NCBI GenBank assembly: GCA_025997655.1
Contig: BNUW01000013.1
Coordinates: 1 to 27,113, forward strand
Reading direction: 5' to 3'
DNA length: 27,113 bases
From: Spirochaetia bacterium
GTDB lineage: Bacteria > Spirochaetota > Spirochaetia > Treponematales > Breznakiellaceae
Shown: positions 9,607-16,845 of the stretch, piece after piece
How positions within the stretch are numbered: the stretch's first letter is position 1
How the letters are laid out: each line of letters begins with the position of its first letter
Position numbers and translations under genes: made by a program
The notes under the pieces: model-generated
What the model saw: only the letters and a program-made list of their open reading frames with translations
What the model was told of the DNA's origin: nothing
Database searches by the model: none

Positions 9607-9671
9607 TTATGGAAACATGGGGCTTTAGAAAGCGGCATGTGTTGCCGATACTGGTTTAAGAGGAGTGTTTT

Positions 9672-10766
9672 ATGAAGACAAGAACCATTTTGACGATTCT
9701 GGCGGGGGCCGCTCTGGTAACTGCCGCCTTATTTATCGCTTGTCAGGGGCCTATTGACCCCCCTGGAAAAGAGGCTGCGGAGTACGATGCGCAGGGGCGG
9801 CGGCTGATTACGGTGACCATTCCCACCGGGGGTGACGACAATGTCCGGGCAGTAAACAAACCTATAGCGCAAAGTTATACTGATTTTTATGAAGTGGTCT
9901 TTCAGGAGGTGAATTCAACAGGAGCTACTCCTACCGGCACCTACGTTACAGCTTCATCTATCAGCGGGCAGCCGCTTACGGTTCGTTTGTCGGACGGCGC
10001 TTATTATTACGCTATTCTGTTTGCGGGAAGCAAAATCGCCGGTAAAGACGAAGGGGTTCTGTTAGCCGTAGATTTCGAGAACCAAAGAAGCCCAACTCTC
10101 TCAAGCCCAATACACATTGACAGCGCCGCATTACCAACAATTGAATTTGCATTAAAGGCCCTGGATCTGGGCTTTGACAATCTTGTGGTGAAGGACAGTA
10201 CCGGCAGTCCCATTGCTCCCAAAAAACCCAGCGGTGCAACCCCCTATTATAAGCTTCTCAATAACGCCACGGTAACGGGAGAATATACGATTAACTATCA
10301 AAAAACTCCTGGCACTCCTCCTACTCTTGATGTTTTTAAAGAGGGATTGGCGGCGGCGACGGGAATAACCCCCGCTCCCGTACTGGCAGCAATGTATTCG
10401 GCGCCGAATACCAGTGTTTCTCCGCCCTTTCCGGGGATTATCATACCCGTAAAAGGTAAGACAACATATGATGCTACAACCGGGAAGGTCAATTTTACTT
10501 TGGGCCCAATACCAAAACTAACTGATCCTGTTCCGGAAGGCTTGGCCAAGCTGATTATTGATATTCCGGTAAAAGTCTGTTTTGATAACACCTCGGCCGC
10601 AAAGATAAAAGCCACTACAGCGGCAAAATCGCTTGTCTGGCATATCCGGAATGGCGTGGATACCGGCGCCTACGACAGTGGAACCAATAGTGGGTCAGGA
10701 ATACTGTTTGCCGTGGGAACTTCGCTTAGTTATACAGACATCATTATTGCTATTCCCGCTCTCTAA
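9672..10766 (+). CDS. Putative lipoprotein, spirochaetal
   Basis: 364 residues. A signal peptide with hydrophobic core (TILTILAGAALVTAALF) ends in a relaxed lipobox with Cys24 (FIAC-QG), so the mature protein is probably lipid-anchored. The body begins with RRLITVTIPTGGDD and consists of alternating beta-like stretches (YYYAILFAGSKIAG; IIIPVKGKTTYDATTGKVNF; AKLIIDIPVKVCF) with many Ser/Thr/Pro loops, which suggests an extracytoplasmic beta-sandwich. I do not recognise the family. A strong AAGAGGAG at 9659-9666 precedes the ATG. It heads a run of three secreted proteins (next genes start 24 and 18 bases downstream) and is probably co-transcribed with them. Function unknown. Confidence 0.75.
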   Translation: MKTRTILTILAGAALVTAALFIACQGPIDPPGKEAAEYDAQGRRLITVTIPTGGDDNVRAVNKPIAQSYTDFYEVVFQEVNSTGATPTGTYVTASSISGQPLTVRLSDGAYYYAILFAGSKIAGKDEGVLLAVDFENQRSPTLSSPIHIDSAALPTIEFALKALDLGFDNLVVKDSTGSPIAPKKPSGATPYYKLLNNATVTGEYTINYQKTPGTPPTLDVFKEGLAAATGITPAPVLAAMYSAPNTSVSPPFPGIIIPVKGKTTYDATTGKVNFTLGPIPKLTDPVPEGLAKLIIDIPVKVCFDNTSAAKIKATTAAKSLVWHIRNGVDTGAYDSGTNSGSGILFAVGTSLSYTDIIIAIPAL

Positions 10767-10790
10767 CGAGGAACCTGATACGGGAAGGAC

Positions 10791-11240
10791 ATGATGCGGT
10801 TTTTGCGGTTTATCACCATCCTGTTACTCGGCGTTGCGGGGTTCTCTTCCTGCGGCGCCGTTGCCTCCTCTTCTCTGGTAGAGGAAGGAGGCGATATGCT
10901 CCAGGTGAAACCAAAACGCTATAATTACAGTCTTGGTGGTGAGTTCAATAAAAACAACGACCTTGCCGTGTCTCTGTATCATCCCGAAACAGGTTTTTCC
11001 CCGGTGTCCATGGAGGAAGTGGACGTTAAAGTAGGTGGGGATACGGCAGATCCTTCGGTCTTTTTTGAAGACCTGACAAACGACGAGAAATACTGGCCGG
11101 TTACCGTAAGGTACGCCGACATGGACCCCGTTCAATATACAATAACAGTAGGTACCCCCAAAGGACCAAATTCCGGCGATCCCAGCGGTCCTACCATCGT
11201 TATCACCGGGGGTATTGAGATCAAAATAGGCTGGGAGTAA
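10791..11240 (+). CDS. Small putative lipoprotein
   Basis: 149 residues. Signal peptide RFITILLLGVAGF followed by FSSC, with Cys21 as the likely lipidation site (a loose spirochaete lipobox). The mature part is short and beta-rich: YNYSLGGEFNKNNDLAVSLY, VDVKVGGDTAD, WPVTVRYADMDPVQYTITVG, then a Gly/Pro/Ser stretch and a final GIEIKIGWE. This resembles a single Ig- or bacterial-surface-type sandwich domain, but no family is recognised. An ATG at 10794 is an equally good start; GGGAAGG lies 6-12 bases upstream. It sits between another lipoprotein and a barrel protein, so an envelope role is likely. Confidence 0.7.
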   Translation: MMRFLRFITILLLGVAGFSSCGAVASSSLVEEGGDMLQVKPKRYNYSLGGEFNKNNDLAVSLYHPETGFSPVSMEEVDVKVGGDTADPSVFFEDLTNDEKYWPVTVRYADMDPVQYTITVGTPKGPNSGDPSGPTIVITGGIEIKIGWE

Positions 11241-11258
11241 GGCAGGGATGATCTTACC

Positions 11259-12500
11259 GTGAAACAAACCATCTGCGCCCTCCTGCTAGTCTTCTCCGCC
11301 GCCCTGGTATTCCCCCAGACCAGGGCGGATACGTTTGTATATGTCATGGTTGTTTCCAGCGGACCACCGGCAGAACGAGGGGTGATTCAGCAAAACCTGA
11401 GGGCAGCAGTCCGCACCCTGGGGTTTTTCGTAACCGAAAATAGCCGTGAAGCCGATTATCTGATAAACTGTTCCATCATTGGATCTTCCCTCCCGGTGAT
11501 GACGCTTTCCCTGCTCAATCCAAGGCGAGAGACCATTGACTCCGCAGATTTAGTGTTTACCAATCCGGAAGGAGCCTATGCCCGGTTTCCCACGGTTCTC
11601 CAGTCCCTGTTTGACGGACAGCCCTTACGTCAAAGACCGGCGGCTCAAGGCCCGGTAAATGGGGTAAGCGCGGCGCCGGGAACGGCAGGGGCGGCGGTTC
11701 AAGGCTCGGCAAATGGGGTAAGCGGGGCGCCGGGAACAGCGGGGGCGGCGGCTCAAGGCCCGGCAAATGGGGTAAGCGGGGCGCCGGGAACAGCGGGAAC
11801 GGCGGCTCAAGGCCCGGTAAATGTGAATGTGGTGGTGGTGAATCAAGCCCCGGCAAATGGGGTAAGCGGGGCGTCGGGAACAGCGGGGGCGGCGGCTCAA
11901 GGCCCGGCAAATAGGGAAAGCGCAGCGCCCGGAACGGCAACGGAGGGCGCCTTGGCATCCCGTGATGCATGGAAATACAAATGGCTGTTTCTGAACGCCC
12001 GGATCGGTGTATCAAACCGTTATTTCCTTACCAAGGCGGGTGAACTTGCCGCGATAATGCTCACCGGAGAGGCGGGAGTCGAAACGGAGTTTCATTTCTT
12101 TAATTTCTTTGCCCTGCAGTTCGGCCTCAATTACGCCATGGACTGGGACCCAAGGAATTCAACAATCGTCAACAGCACCAACATTCTGAGTATTCCCCTT
12201 ATGGTTAAGTTTATTTTTAACACAAGCCCCGCAACCACCCTGGGTCTCTATGGGGGAGGCTACGGGAGCTTCACGATTTTGGGCCCGATAACGCCGCCGC
12301 CTTTCGGTATTCTTGCGGGCGTAGACACGGCGATAAAAGCAGGGCCGGGGGCGGTACTGTTTGATATTCGCTATTCTGCGGACCTGGGAACTACCGATCC
12401 CCATGATGCCGCCATTGCCCCCTATCAACGGATGTTTCTGACCTTTTCCGCCGGGTATAAATTGGGCATGATACCCCGTAAGGCGAGAGCCCGCCGCTAG
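11259..12500 (+). CDS. Outer-membrane beta-barrel protein with 18-residue Ala/Gly repeat linker
   Basis: 413 residues, GTG start with a GGGATGA upstream. Signal peptide (TICALLLVFSAALVFPQTRA). Residues about 25-120 form an alpha/beta domain (GVIQQNLRAAVRTLGFFV; ADYLINCSIIGS) resembling periplasmic domains that assemble lipoprotein or nucleoid-like folds; its role is unknown. Residues 127-228 are an imperfect repeat linker. The rest looks like an eight-stranded barrel: LNARIGVSNRYFL, EAGVETEFHFFNFFALQFG, LGLYGGGYGSF, AVLFDIRYSADLG, FLTFSAGYKLGM. The usual terminal aromatic residue is absent: it ends in RKARARR, and its TAG stop lies within the inverted repeat of the element immediately downstream. 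The original C-terminus may therefore have been altered by that insertion. Confidence 0.75.
   Translation: MKQTICALLLVFSAALVFPQTRADTFVYVMVVSSGPPAERGVIQQNLRAAVRTLGFFVTENSREADYLINCSIIGSSLPVMTLSLLNPRRETIDSADLVFTNPEGAYARFPTVLQSLFDGQPLRQRPAAQGPVNGVSAAPGTAGAAVQGSANGVSGAPGTAGAAAQGPANGVSGAPGTAGTAAQGPVNVNVVVVNQAPANGVSGASGTAGAAAQGPANRESAAPGTATEGALASRDAWKYKWLFLNARIGVSNRYFLTKAGELAAIMLTGEAGVETEFHFFNFFALQFGLNYAMDWDPRNSTIVNSTNILSIPLMVKFIFNTSPATTLGLYGGGYGSFTILGPITPPPFGILAGVDTAIKAGPGAVLFDIRYSADLGTTDPHDAAIAPYQRMFLTFSAGYKLGMIPRKARARR
11637..11942 (+). repeat. 54-bp in-frame minisatellite (five units)
   Basis: Units start at 11637, 11691, 11745, 11799 and 11889. Each encodes 18 residues of the type AAQGPANGVSGAPGTAG. 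Unit 4 carries a 36-bp insertion coding for a Val/Asn-rich stretch (VNVVVVNQ) that then re-enters the repeat. In-frame units make copy-number variation between strains likely without loss of the barrel. Confidence 0.9.
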
Positions 12501-12683
12501 TAGGTAGACACGAACTAAATTGTGTATAACAGCGAAAGAATAAATAACCACGGACCACACGGACCACACAGACACGGACAGGACGGACTGATTTTTTGCC
12601 TGTCTTTTTCTTTTGTCCGTGCTGTCCGTGAGGTCTGTGGTTTACCTTCTTCATTCACATAATCAACAGTGTCTACCTACTAG
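12497..12683 (+). repeat. Intergenic inverted-repeat element, copy 1
   Basis: Perfect 15-bp outer inverted repeats (12497-12511 and 12669-12683, CTAGTAGGTAGACAC and its complement). They enclose an inner inverted repeat of 9-base units: ACCACGGAC, CACACGGAC, CACACAGAC and shorter variants at 12547-12588, and three complementary units GTCCGTGCT, GTCCGTGAG, GTCTGTGGT at 12615-12641. The centre is a 26-base T-rich stretch with no coding potential. The left outer repeat contains the stop codon of the barrel gene. It resembles a small non-autonomous element; copies 2 and 3 share the inner units. Confidence 0.8.
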
Positions 12684-12690
12684 TGCATAA

Positions 12691-12719
12691 TGGACAAATG
12701 CTGGGTTATACGCTATAAT
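12691..12719 (+). promoter_or_regulatory. promoter of the TPR gene, near-leaderless
   Basis: TGGACA (12691-12696), a 17-base spacer and a perfect TATAAT (12714-12719). The ATG of the TPR gene is at 12727, so the transcript would start at or within a base or two of the start codon. There is no Shine-Dalgarno sequence. Confidence 0.65.
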
Positions 12720-12726
12720 TGTAAGC

Positions 12727-13560
12727 ATGAAAGGACGTGCATGTTTTTTCTTTTCCCTCCTTTTAATGTTTGCCGGCCTGGCCGGTATTCAAGGCGGGTT
12801 TGCACAAACCCATCAGGCCAGGCTGGATCAGGGGATCAAGCTCTACCGGGTCGGGCAATGGGTCGATGCGGCGGTGGAACTGCTTCTCTCCCAGCGGGAA
12901 GCTGAGAATTCCAGCCAGTTGGCGGCATCCCTGTATTGGTTATCCCTGACGGAATTTGCCATGGGCGAATATGACGCCGCCCTCCGGGATATAAACGAAC
13001 TGCAGCGGATTGGATCCGCGGGGATGCGGGTGGACGATATTGTCTTTTATAAAGCCCGGGCCCTCTTTTATTTGGAGCGTCCCGCAGAGGCCCTCCCGCT
13101 GTTCAGGTCCTACGGCGCTATTCTTGACCGCCGGGATACCCCCAACATACAGGCTGAAAGAATCGTGCTCTCCTATTGGATCGGCGAGTGTCTGTACGCC
13201 ATGGGGCAGCGGGAGGCGGCGGCGCTGCTCTTTACCGAGGTGGTTGATGCCCGTCCCCGGAGTGAAAAGTACGAAGCCGCCGCCTATCGTTTAGCCCTGA
13301 TCGAGCAAGAGGGGATTGCGAAGGAACTCCTTGGTACCATGAGCATGAGCTATACCGAGTACCTGGAAGCCCTGGAAGAATACCGGCATCTTCTGGCGGA
13401 AGCGGAAATGCAGATCCGCACCCTTGAGGCCGGCCGGGGCGTCCCCGGCGACAATGAGCCCGCCTGGGAAAACAATTCGGTAGGTTCTGTTGAGCGTATC
13501 CGCGAATTAAAGGATGCGGCGGAGAAACGTCGCAGCGAACTGAACTTGATGGCTCAATAA
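12727..13560 (+). CDS. Periplasmic TPR-repeat protein
   Basis: 277 residues. Signal peptide (ACFFFSLLLMFAGLAGIQGG, probable cleavage after FAQ). Residues about 32-205 are tetratricopeptide-like helical pairs: LDQGIKLYRVGQWVDAAVEL, AASLYWLSLTEFAMGEYDAA, DIVFYKARALFYLERPAEAL, VLSYWIGECLYAMGQREAAA. The C-terminus (about 215-275) is charged and coiled-coil-like (LEEYRHLLAEAEMQIRTLE; RIRELKDAAEKRRSELN). The layout resembles YbgF/CpoB or BamD-type envelope scaffolds, but no specific orthology is claimed. It is transcribed from its own promoter, placed directly after element copy 1. Its stop overlaps tail-to-tail by 7 bases with the minus-strand methyltransferase gene, leaving no room for a terminator. 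Confidence 0.75.
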   Translation: MKGRACFFFSLLLMFAGLAGIQGGFAQTHQARLDQGIKLYRVGQWVDAAVELLLSQREAENSSQLAASLYWLSLTEFAMGEYDAALRDINELQRIGSAGMRVDDIVFYKARALFYLERPAEALPLFRSYGAILDRRDTPNIQAERIVLSYWIGECLYAMGQREAAALLFTEVVDARPRSEKYEAAAYRLALIEQEGIAKELLGTMSMSYTEYLEALEEYRHLLAEAEMQIRTLEAGRGVPGDNEPAWENNSVGSVERIRELKDAAEKRRSELNLMAQ

Positions 13561-14867
13561 TACCGAAGCTCCTTCTTATACCCCAGCGCCCTGAACCCAT
13601 GCCGTTTATGATCCCCTGTCCGCACAAAGCCCTGCGGCTTTCCCCGGTCAAACCGTTCCGCCTCGGATGAGGGGAGGGTGATGAGGGCCTGTCCCCCCGT
13701 TTCAAGCAGCGCTCCAAGCCCCTCCCAATACGCGCCTATCCGGCTGGTTTGCGGCACCATGTCGGGGAACAGAAATACTGCGCCATAGGGCTTCCCGGAG
13801 GCGGCCAGCAATTCGTCCCGGTTGAGCATGATATCCACCGCCGGAACCACCTGCGCGGCGCCTGCCAGGTTATGCCGTGCGGCCAAAAGGGCAAGAATGT
13901 TCCTGCCCGATAGCACCACTTGTCCGTGGCCCATTCGCCCGGTGTTTTCCAGGTACCGGAGGAGCCACACCGGGAAATGCCCCTGATCCGGTTCGTGGAC
14001 CAGGATCGCCTTCTCCATGCAAGGGGCGATAATTGCCGGCCCCCTATGGCTGATAAGCCGCGCCGCAGCCCTTACCGCCTCGCCGGGCTTATCAAAGCCG
14101 GCCACACCCTGACATGCGTCGATATGATAGCCGGTACCCTCCAGCTCGAAATCCCCGGAGCACCGCACATAACAGGGCCATTGCCGCAGGAAATCATCCC
14201 CAATGGCGTCGGTCACCTTTTTCGATTTTGCCCCGTATGCCAGAACCGTATGTTCCTTACCGCTTTCGTCATGGAGCAGGGGAAGCTCCAGTTCCCTAAT
14301 CCGGGACCGGAACAAATCCGCCAGGGTGTTTACCACCACCACCATGACGGAACCCCCTTCGGTGAGGAGGCCCGCAGAACGGGGGATAAAGTCCAGCAGC
14401 ACCGGTTCTCCGGTTTTGGCGGGTATATTGGATAGGATTAAATCCCAAGCCGGAGCAGTGGTCTTGGGCCCGGCCAGTAGGGGCTCGGTGTGGGCGCTCA
14501 AAACGGCGCCGGACCGCAGGTCTACAGGAACCCCATTTCGCCCGGCATTGTATTCGGTAAAAGCCCGGGCAAGCTCGTCACGGTCCTGGGCGCGGATCGC
14601 AACGGCGGAATGCCCCGGCATGGCGGCCAGCGCCTTCGCTGCGCAGATCCCCAGAACGCCGATCCCGCAGCCCGCGTCAAGCACGGTTTTGGGCAAGGAG
14701 GTTCCTGCACTAAGGCATGCGTCCCAGCGGCGGGACAATACTTTAAGTAGAAACCGGGAACCGGTATCTATATCGGCGGAACTAAAAAGGCCCTGGGATA
14801 GGGCAAAGGTAAAATCAATGCCCCGGAACCTGAACGTGACTTGCCTGGTTCCGTAGGCGGCAACCAC
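13554..14867 (-). CDS. RsmC/RlmG-like methyltransferase with catalytic domain first
   Basis: 437 residues from a GTG eight bases after the EF-P stop, so probably co-transcribed with EF-P. Residues about 1-225 are a class I SAM-dependent 'MTS' domain: motif I VLDAGCGIGVLG, an acidic motif II region (RAQDRDELAR), and motif IV WDLILSNIPAK in place of NPPxH. Residues about 226-437 form a second, degenerate Rossmann-like half (VVLSGRNILALLAARHN; VVPAVDIMLN; YGAVFLFPDMVPQ; LETGGQALITLPSSEA). RsmC and RlmG of enterobacteria also have two such halves, but there the N-terminal one is degenerate and the C-terminal one catalytic. The order here is reversed. The likely substrate is rRNA guanine N2 or another macromolecule; that is inference. 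Confidence 0.7.
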   Translation of the reverse strand: MVAAYGTRQVTFRFRGIDFTFALSQGLFSSADIDTGSRFLLKVLSRRWDACLSAGTSLPKTVLDAGCGIGVLGICAAKALAAMPGHSAVAIRAQDRDELARAFTEYNAGRNGVPVDLRSGAVLSAHTEPLLAGPKTTAPAWDLILSNIPAKTGEPVLLDFIPRSAGLLTEGGSVMVVVVNTLADLFRSRIRELELPLLHDESGKEHTVLAYGAKSKKVTDAIGDDFLRQWPCYVRCSGDFELEGTGYHIDACQGVAGFDKPGEAVRAAARLISHRGPAIIAPCMEKAILVHEPDQGHFPVWLLRYLENTGRMGHGQVVLSGRNILALLAARHNLAGAAQVVPAVDIMLNRDELLAASGKPYGAVFLFPDMVPQTSRIGAYWEGLGALLETGGQALITLPSSEAERFDRGKPQGFVRTGDHKRHGFRALGYKKELRYY

Positions 14868-14874
14868 ACGTTCG

Positions 14875-15438
14875 CTAACTATTGACCCGCTCCACGTATT
14901 CGTTGGTTTCGGTGTTTACCAGAATCTTTTCGCCCTGTTTGATGAACAGGGGGACCCGGACGGTCAGGCCGGTTTCGGTGGTCACGGGTTTGGTGGCGCC
15001 GGAAACGGTATCCCCCTTGACGTAATTTTCCGATTCCGCAACCGTAAAGACCACCTTGTAGGGTATCTTGATGTCAATCACGTTGCCATCCCAGACGGTA
15101 AGGTCGTAGACGCCCCCTTCCTGGAGGTAGTTCTTCTTGTCCTCCATAGAAGAGATGGGCACTTCAAACTGGTCGAAGTGTTCATTATCCATGAAGTGGA
15201 AATTGTCCTGATCCGCATACTGAAACTGGCAGGTGTGGGTATCCACCGTGGCGTCCTCAACCTCCTGCTGGGTGGGGATGGTCATGGTCAACACGGAGCC
15301 GTCCTTGATGCTCTTCATCTTAACCCGCGCAATGGCGGTTCCCTTGCCGGGGGTGTGAAATTCCCGGTCCACCACCAGAAAAGGCTGCCCCTTCTGGAGC
15401 AGACAGCTCCCTTTGACGATATCTCCGCCTCGTATCAT
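14875..15438 (-). CDS. efp: Translation elongation factor P
   Basis: 187 residues, the standard length. The KOW-like N-domain has GGDIVKGSCLLQKGQPFLVV and the loop HTPGKGTA with Lys32, the position that is post-translationally modified in many bacteria. The OB domains follow (FMDNEHFDQFEVP; VYDLTVWDGNVIDIKIP; GDTVSGATKPVTTETGLTVRVPLFIKQGEKILVNTET). The frame extends 15 codons further to 15483. The ATG at 15438 is chosen because a GCGAGGAA lies 5-12 bases before it and because family members start here. EF-P enters the ribosomal E site and relieves stalling at polyproline. No EpmA, EpmB or other modifying enzyme is visible nearby. A candidate promoter lies upstream at 15473-15500. Confidence 0.97.
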   Translation of the reverse strand: MIRGGDIVKGSCLLQKGQPFLVVDREFHTPGKGTAIARVKMKSIKDGSVLTMTIPTQQEVEDATVDTHTCQFQYADQDNFHFMDNEHFDQFEVPISSMEDKKNYLQEGGVYDLTVWDGNVIDIKIPYKVVFTVAESENYVKGDTVSGATKPVTTETGLTVRVPLFIKQGEKILVNTETNEYVERVNS

Positions 15439-15472
15439 AAATTCCTCGCTTGTGTTTTCAAAAGTCCCTTCT

Positions 15473-15500
15473 ATTATGTACATTTTTGGGGATTAGTCCA
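15473..15500 (-). promoter_or_regulatory. candidate promoter of efp
   Basis: Read on the minus strand: TGGACT (15500-15495), a 16-base spacer and CATAAT (15478-15473). It lies about 35 bases before the EF-P start and resembles the TGGACA-type -35 boxes seen elsewhere in the window. Confidence 0.4.
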
Positions 15501-15636
15501 GAGGGACAGGCCCCGGCCAATCAAGATGACAAAATACGAGATTATGTCATTTTCAATAGCGCATTGATTTTCCCTCATCGAACAAGAGAATCCGCTGGGC
15601 AAAATGTCAGCAAATATGGCAGTATGGTACAGAATA

Positions 15637-15745
15637 GGCACAGTAGCGCAGTTGGTAGAGCTGAGGGATGGTCCTCTTAATGAAACTTTGTTTTTGGCAG
15701 CAAATGCAAATACACAGGTCGCAGGTTCGAGCCCTGCCTGTGCCA
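15637..15745 (+). tRNA. tRNA-like sequence with an abnormal anticodon/variable region
   Basis: The acceptor stem is perfect: GGCACAG (15637-15643) against CTGTGCC (15738-15744), with discriminator A. The D-arm is near-normal (GCGC...GAGC at 15646-15661, one G-A mismatch) and the T-arm is perfect (GCAGG, loop TTCGAGC, CCTGC, 15721-15737). Between D-arm and T-arm there are 59 bases instead of about 23. No 5-bp stem with a 7-base loop can be drawn: the first stretch makes GAGGGATGGTCCTC (loop 4-6). Near the 3' side a T-GCA-AA (Cys-like anticodon context) sits at the correct distance before AGGTC but has no pairing partner. No CCA is encoded. It may be a tRNA gene broken by a ~36-base insertion, a tRNA-derived relic, or an unusual tRNA. 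The rest of 15484-15784 holds no gene. Confidence 0.5.
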
Positions 15746-15784
15746 AAGATATTGTCCTATACCGTTTAGGAGGACAGAGAAGGT

Positions 15785-16831
15785 ATGCAAAATAAATCAC
15801 GCCAGGTAACAACCCTGAAGGACCTTGCCAGGGTTACCGGGTATAGTATCAATACGGTTTCCCGGGCTCTGCGGGGTAAGGACGATATTGCCCCTGAAAC
15901 CAGAAAAAAAATTAAACAAATTGCCGAAAAAAAGGGATACATCAACAACACCCTGGCATCTTCCCTCCGGCTGGGGCATACCAATATGATTGCGGTAATC
16001 CTGGGGGATATTTCCAACCCCCACTTCAGTATCATGATGAAGGAAATTGAAAACCGGGCCAGGGTAAACGGCTATAGTTCCTTTCTGCTTAACACCAACG
16101 AGAATACGGAAATGGAACGCGAGGCTATCCAATCGGCGTTGAATAAAAATGTGGATGGTATTATCATCTGCCCCTCACAGCAGAATGAAGATAACATCCG
16201 GTATCTTATGGGAACCGGTCTGCCCTTTATACAAATAGGCCGTCATTTTACTACCCTGGATGCAAGTTATGTTGTCTGTAATGATGAGCTTGGGGGGTAT
16301 CAGGCAACGAAGCATCTCATTGACAAGGGACACCGGGATATTTTAATGCTCGGGGGGCCCGCGTACATTTCCAGCGCCGGTGAACGCCTTGCGGGATATA
16401 AACGGGCCTTTAAAGAAGCCGGGCTGCGCCTTAAGCCGGAATTGATCCGGGAGGTTCCGATTACCAGTGATGGATGCGCTGAAATCATCACCGGTATACT
16501 CCGGGAAAAAATACACTTTACCGCAATTTTTGCCTTCAGCGATATGATTGCCTGGGACGCCTGGACCTGCCTGACAAAGCAGGGCTGCCGGATTCCCCAG
16601 GATTACTCCCTGGTCGGGTTTGATAATATCCAGTCCCGGCTGGCCATTCCGAACCAGCTCAGCACCATTAGTTCCTATAAAAAAGAAATGTCTGTCACCG
16701 CGGTGGATTGCCTTATCTGTATGATCCGGGGCGAACAGCCTACCCATGAGGAGTGTCACGGAATTTGTCACCACACCATTGATACCGAATTGGTAGAGGG
16801 CGTGACCGTGCGGGCGCTTAAAGAGAAATGA
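15785..16831 (+). CDS. LacI-family transcriptional regulator
   Basis: 348 residues. N-terminal LacI helix-turn-helix and hinge (about 8-60): TLKDLARVTGYSINTVSRAL, IAPETRKKIKQIAEKKGY, then NTLASSLRLG. The remainder is a periplasmic-binding-protein-type sugar-binding core (MIAVILGDISNPHFSIMM; VDGIIICPSQ; DELGGYQATKHLIDKGHRDI; IFAFSDMIAWDAW; QDYSLVGFDNI). AGGAGG at 15768-15773 precedes the ATG by 11 bases. It converges on the importer operon and is the obvious candidate to bind the two palindromic operators at 20495-20522 and 20756-20779, repressing importer and catabolic genes until the sugar appears. That assignment is inference from proximity and operator type. The inducer is unknown. Confidence 0.92.
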   Translation: MQNKSRQVTTLKDLARVTGYSINTVSRALRGKDDIAPETRKKIKQIAEKKGYINNTLASSLRLGHTNMIAVILGDISNPHFSIMMKEIENRARVNGYSSFLLNTNENTEMEREAIQSALNKNVDGIIICPSQQNEDNIRYLMGTGLPFIQIGRHFTTLDASYVVCNDELGGYQATKHLIDKGHRDILMLGGPAYISSAGERLAGYKRAFKEAGLRLKPELIREVPITSDGCAEIITGILREKIHFTAIFAFSDMIAWDAWTCLTKQGCRIPQDYSLVGFDNIQSRLAIPNQLSTISSYKKEMSVTAVDCLICMIRGEQPTHEECHGICHHTIDTELVEGVTVRALKEK

Positions 16832-16845
16832 CGCCTAATTTACCG

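Noticed and set aside
11557..12015. Minus-strand open frames with Pro/Leu-rich repeats across the minisatellite
   Set aside because: They mirror the repeat on the other strand; the plus frame has a signal peptide and barrel.
12547..12641. Tandem 9-base units resembling a CRISPR array
   Set aside because: Units are adjacent with no spacers, far too short for CRISPR repeats, and occur in inverted arms; no cas genes are near.
15439..15483. Fifteen-codon extension of EF-P
   Set aside because: The ATG at 15438 has a good ribosome site and gives the standard length; the extension overlaps the candidate promoter.
15662..15720. Group I intron in the tRNA anticodon loop
   Set aside because: The excess is only about 36 bases, far below the size of a group I intron, and the flanks do not form an anticodon stem.
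15604..15795. Short plus-strand frame, and a minus-strand frame with AGLEPATC, over the tRNA-like region
   Set aside because: These are typical false translations of tRNA T-arm sequence; the outer tRNA structure explains them.
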